Positions 61,301-64,000 of a DNA stretch of 64,000 bases are shown here, piece after piece. The notes below the pieces were generated by a model that was not told the DNA's origin, did not search any database, and saw nothing but the letters and a program-made list of their open reading frames with translations. The stretch is taken from contig JAHRBS010000002.1 of assembly GCA_024305745.1 (NCBI GenBank), forward strand, positions 2,542,001-2,606,000. Direction: 5' to 3'. Each line of letters opens with the position of its first letter. The stretch's first letter is position 1. A program made the position numbers and the translations under genes. The DNA comes from Polyporus tsugae. Its lineage: Eukaryota; Basidiomycota; Agaricomycetes; Polyporales; Polyporaceae.

Positions 61301-64000
61301 CATGGATGCCGACGTTGCGGTACAGAGTTCGCACCGGAGGGGGACACGGACGAGGGCAGGATGGCTAAGGTATTCGATTCATGTATACTACCTTCGCACG
61401 GCACGAATAGAATATTTTCTCCCTTCCTCTTGTTGCCGGTGTGCCTTCAATCGTGGGATTGTCAAGCATGGTCCCCCGGCGCCGGGAGCGCGATGCCCCC
61501 GCAAGACGGCCCGCGATTAACTCTGGCCACCGCAATAAACGGCGATGCACGAACTTCGGGGCCCTGTCGGAGCCTGTGAAACCAGCTGGTCGACCCCTCT
61601 GCTCTCGTCGTTAGCCGTACGGCCAACGACGTGGCCGGCGTTCCACCAATGGTTGCGGGAGGAGATTGAGTTTCAAGGAAATCAATGCTCGAAAGCGAGG
61701 CGGTCGGAAGAACTTGCCTTGTGCCGGAACTAGACGACTGAAAACAGGATTGAACCGTCGACTTATCCGCCGCTTGCGGCCATCCCTCCGAGATCGCGCA
61801 TGCGTGTCTCGGGTGTGGACGCCGGTGTTTCTGAATATGGACCGATGTACATATTCCAATTGCTTCGCTTTCGGTGATTTTTCCGAGTCCTGCCCGTCGC
61901 TGACGTCCTTCGAAAGAAATCAAGTTCGGAAAAGGATCTGATGGTACGTACCGGTCGACACACGATGCATCCTGCGACAAGCAAACTCTCAGAAATGTAT
62001 TCGCGGCGAACCCGGACTCGGTATGCTGATGGGATACAAAACAACTGCGAGGCTCAGCGCTGCAGAAGTATATACTTACACGGCCTCGGCTACACCGTAC
62101 ACTGCGCAACGCGGAACGTGGCACATTAGTTAGTTTTCTGTGTCAGCAACAATCGCGAACCCGGACCCGAACATCCTAAGCGCGAAACGTCTTTGTAGCC
62201 TACGGCTTGGCAGTTACCGTGGTTGCCGCCACCTAGAAAAATCCAGACTCTGCTGGAAATTAATGCATAGACGAGGTTCTGGGGAATTTCTGTTGCGAAA
62301 GGCAAAGGAAATGCACCATCCCTAGTGCGCAGCTCCTCTAGCCCCGTCCTCAATTTAAAACAAGGGCGGCCGGCGCAGAGCGGCGCAGAAAAATAAATTC
62401 AAATACACCACACATTGGGGCCCTCGTCCGCCGCGATAGATCCTAAGCCCCACCATAATCTCAAAAGCTCGAGCGGCCGCGGCCGGACCGTAGGGACAAG
62501 TGCAATTCGTCCCGAAGCGAACTCTGTGGTGCATTTGATGGACAGCTCGGTGAGTGCAGCCGGTCTTGGCAATGTCAATACTCAGACTGGTAGCGGCGAT
62601 GCAAATATATGGTACGCATCTGTACGCGGGGAGAGTGGTCTGCGACTACGGGCTACGGGTACAAATGCAATGCAACGACAACCCCGGCTGGCATCCCCTT
62701 CAGGGATCTCAACCGCATCCCGGGTGCTTTCAAACGGCCCCAGACCCCCTCGTTCCGATTCGTCAAAGCGACCCAGGAACAAAATGCAACGCTCGGCTCG
62801 ACTCCGGTTGCTGATCCCGAACGCGGCACAACGCGCTGCTGCCATCTCTCGTGCAGCGGCTAAGAAGCTCGTCCATCATATGACCGATATGGCGTCGCAC
62901 TTCCAACTCACCATGCCGCCAAGCCCACAAATCATGGGCGTCATACTCCACGCTGCCACGATGCGCTCTCACTTCACGTTGACGTTCTCAGTCCTGGCGA
63001 AGGGCACACAGAACGCAACGGGCGTGCCTGACACATCTGTTGTGCGTCCACCGGAACGGTCGCAGCGCAGCGATATTAACAAGGGCCGGAAGAGATCGGG
63101 AGTCGTGAACCCTGAGGGCTGCAAGCTCCGTCACCCGAAAACGCGGCCCATGTGTAGTCGAAGCGGAGAGGACCGCAACGGACGGGGTACCCAAAGCCAA
63201 TGGATTGTGTGCTTACCAACGAAATTCTGGGGGATTGTACGAAGGTACGGAGGGAGGTGAGCGGGTCACGCAGCCCGTGTCGCGAGTTGGAGGCAGCCTG
63301 AGGCTGGTCAGACGGCTAAGAGGACCTCGAGTCCACTCGACGACTGGGAGGCGATTGGGCGGTCTAACCCGTATTTGATGTCCACCCACATTTTGTGGGC
63401 CTTCGTAGCAGACGTTGTTACTCTAGAAAGGCGGTGAAAATTTGAGGGCGGGGGGAGGTGGTGGTTCGAGTCGAAGCGGGCGCCGGCGGTGGCTGTCCAC
63501 AGTGTGCCATTCACATCACAGGCGCCTGCCGAGGCTCATTCTTTCCTCCATACAGTACTCCCACCATCTTGCACCCGCCGTCTGCTCGAATGGAATATTG
63601 TTTCAGGAATCACCATGAAGTCACTGTGACACCAGCCTCGGTTGTTCTTACATCCTGCTCTCCGCAGCCATTCGCCGTTCTCGACACTGGGAGACCCGGT
63701 CGTTCTTCAAGAGCTTCTGTCGCCAGCCCCGTTCTCTCCGCTCCTTGGAATGCCACTTTGAGTAGTAGCACGCTATGTGAGTAATACCCAAGCTGCTCAA
63801 GGACAGATCCCTCCCCACACTTGTTTCCTACCGCTCGGAAACCGGTGTTCCCCTATCGCTGAACGGCTCGCTTGCTGTCTGGGAAATGATGGGGTCCATG
63901 CTATTCTATACATATAGTGCTTGGCGGTCCCCGCAATGCCGGTGTTTCGGCGTGGCGCTTGGCGAGTCATCACACCTCCCGGATGTCCGAGGTTAATGCT
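58329..64000. other. GUP1 upstream DNA of unit 4, cut by window end
   Basis: Same as the corresponding DNA of units 1-3, except for the change at 62741. The right end of this unit and whatever follows the array are not in the window. Confidence 0.6.

Larger units (their letters stand above)
55481..64000. repeat. Tandem unit 4 (partial, 8,520 bp seen)
   Basis: Fourth copy, running off the right end of the window, so the true array length is unknown. It carries the two changes shared with unit 3 (55557 and 56150) plus one private change, C for T at 62741, which opens a short extra reading frame but has no other visible effect. Confidence 0.95.

Noticed and set aside
26492..64000. Array as rDNA, telomeric or LTR-element repeat
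   Set aside because: No rRNA sequence, no TTAGGG runs, no long terminal repeats and no reverse transcriptase; each unit centres on a normal intron-containing gene.

Overview
The window looks like genomic DNA of a filamentous basidiomycete, most likely a polypore of the Ganoderma/Trametes kind. The genes are split by many short GT-AG introns of about 45-85 nt. The left part holds a fungal immunomodulatory protein (FIP) gene very close to Ganoderma LZ-8, a HET-domain gene, a formamidase with microexons and a large arrestin-type protein. There is no bacterial operon structure, rRNA, CRISPR array or intact tRNA.

Left part (1-26.1 kb), single copy. 1-1988 holds no recognisable gene. 1989-4223(-) is a TPR protein. 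4772-9143(+) is an arrestin-fold adaptor with a tail of over 900 disordered residues. 9863-11934(-) is a HET-domain protein. 12768-13799(+) is a dead dienelactone hydrolase with three in-frame stops. 14280-14624(-) is the FIP gene, complete in body but with GTG where ATG is expected. 16101-18523(+) is a 20-exon formamidase. 19895-21927(+) is a tail-anchored fatty aldehyde dehydrogenase. 22966-24726(+) is a secreted Ala/Ser/Thr/Asp-rich protein. 25600-26101(-) is a 124-residue single-pass membrane protein. All protein lengths come from splice models that I reconstructed by hand. They close in frame, except that the TPR gene has one uncertain junction.

Right part (26,492-64,000). This is the outstanding feature: a head-to-tail array of a 9,663-bp unit, with three full copies and a fourth cut off by the window end. 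Each unit carries one intact minus-strand gene for a Gup1-type membrane-bound O-acyltransferase (9 exons, 574 residues). Beside it lies about 6.8 kb of DNA in which I recognise no gene. The copies are almost identical. Copy 1 differs from copy 2 at eight sites, all within about 2 kb of GUP1. Copies 3 and 4 share two further changes, and copy 4 has one private change. The unit boundary lies 11 bp past the GUP1 stop codon, so copies 2-4 keep the promoter but have a different 3' flank from copy 1.

The single-copy genes do not form an obvious pathway. The array reads as a recent segmental amplification that raises GUP1 dosage (GPI-anchor lipid remodelling in the ER) or carries an unrecognised element. 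An assembly artefact must be excluded, although the ordered differences between copies argue against simple duplication of one sequence.
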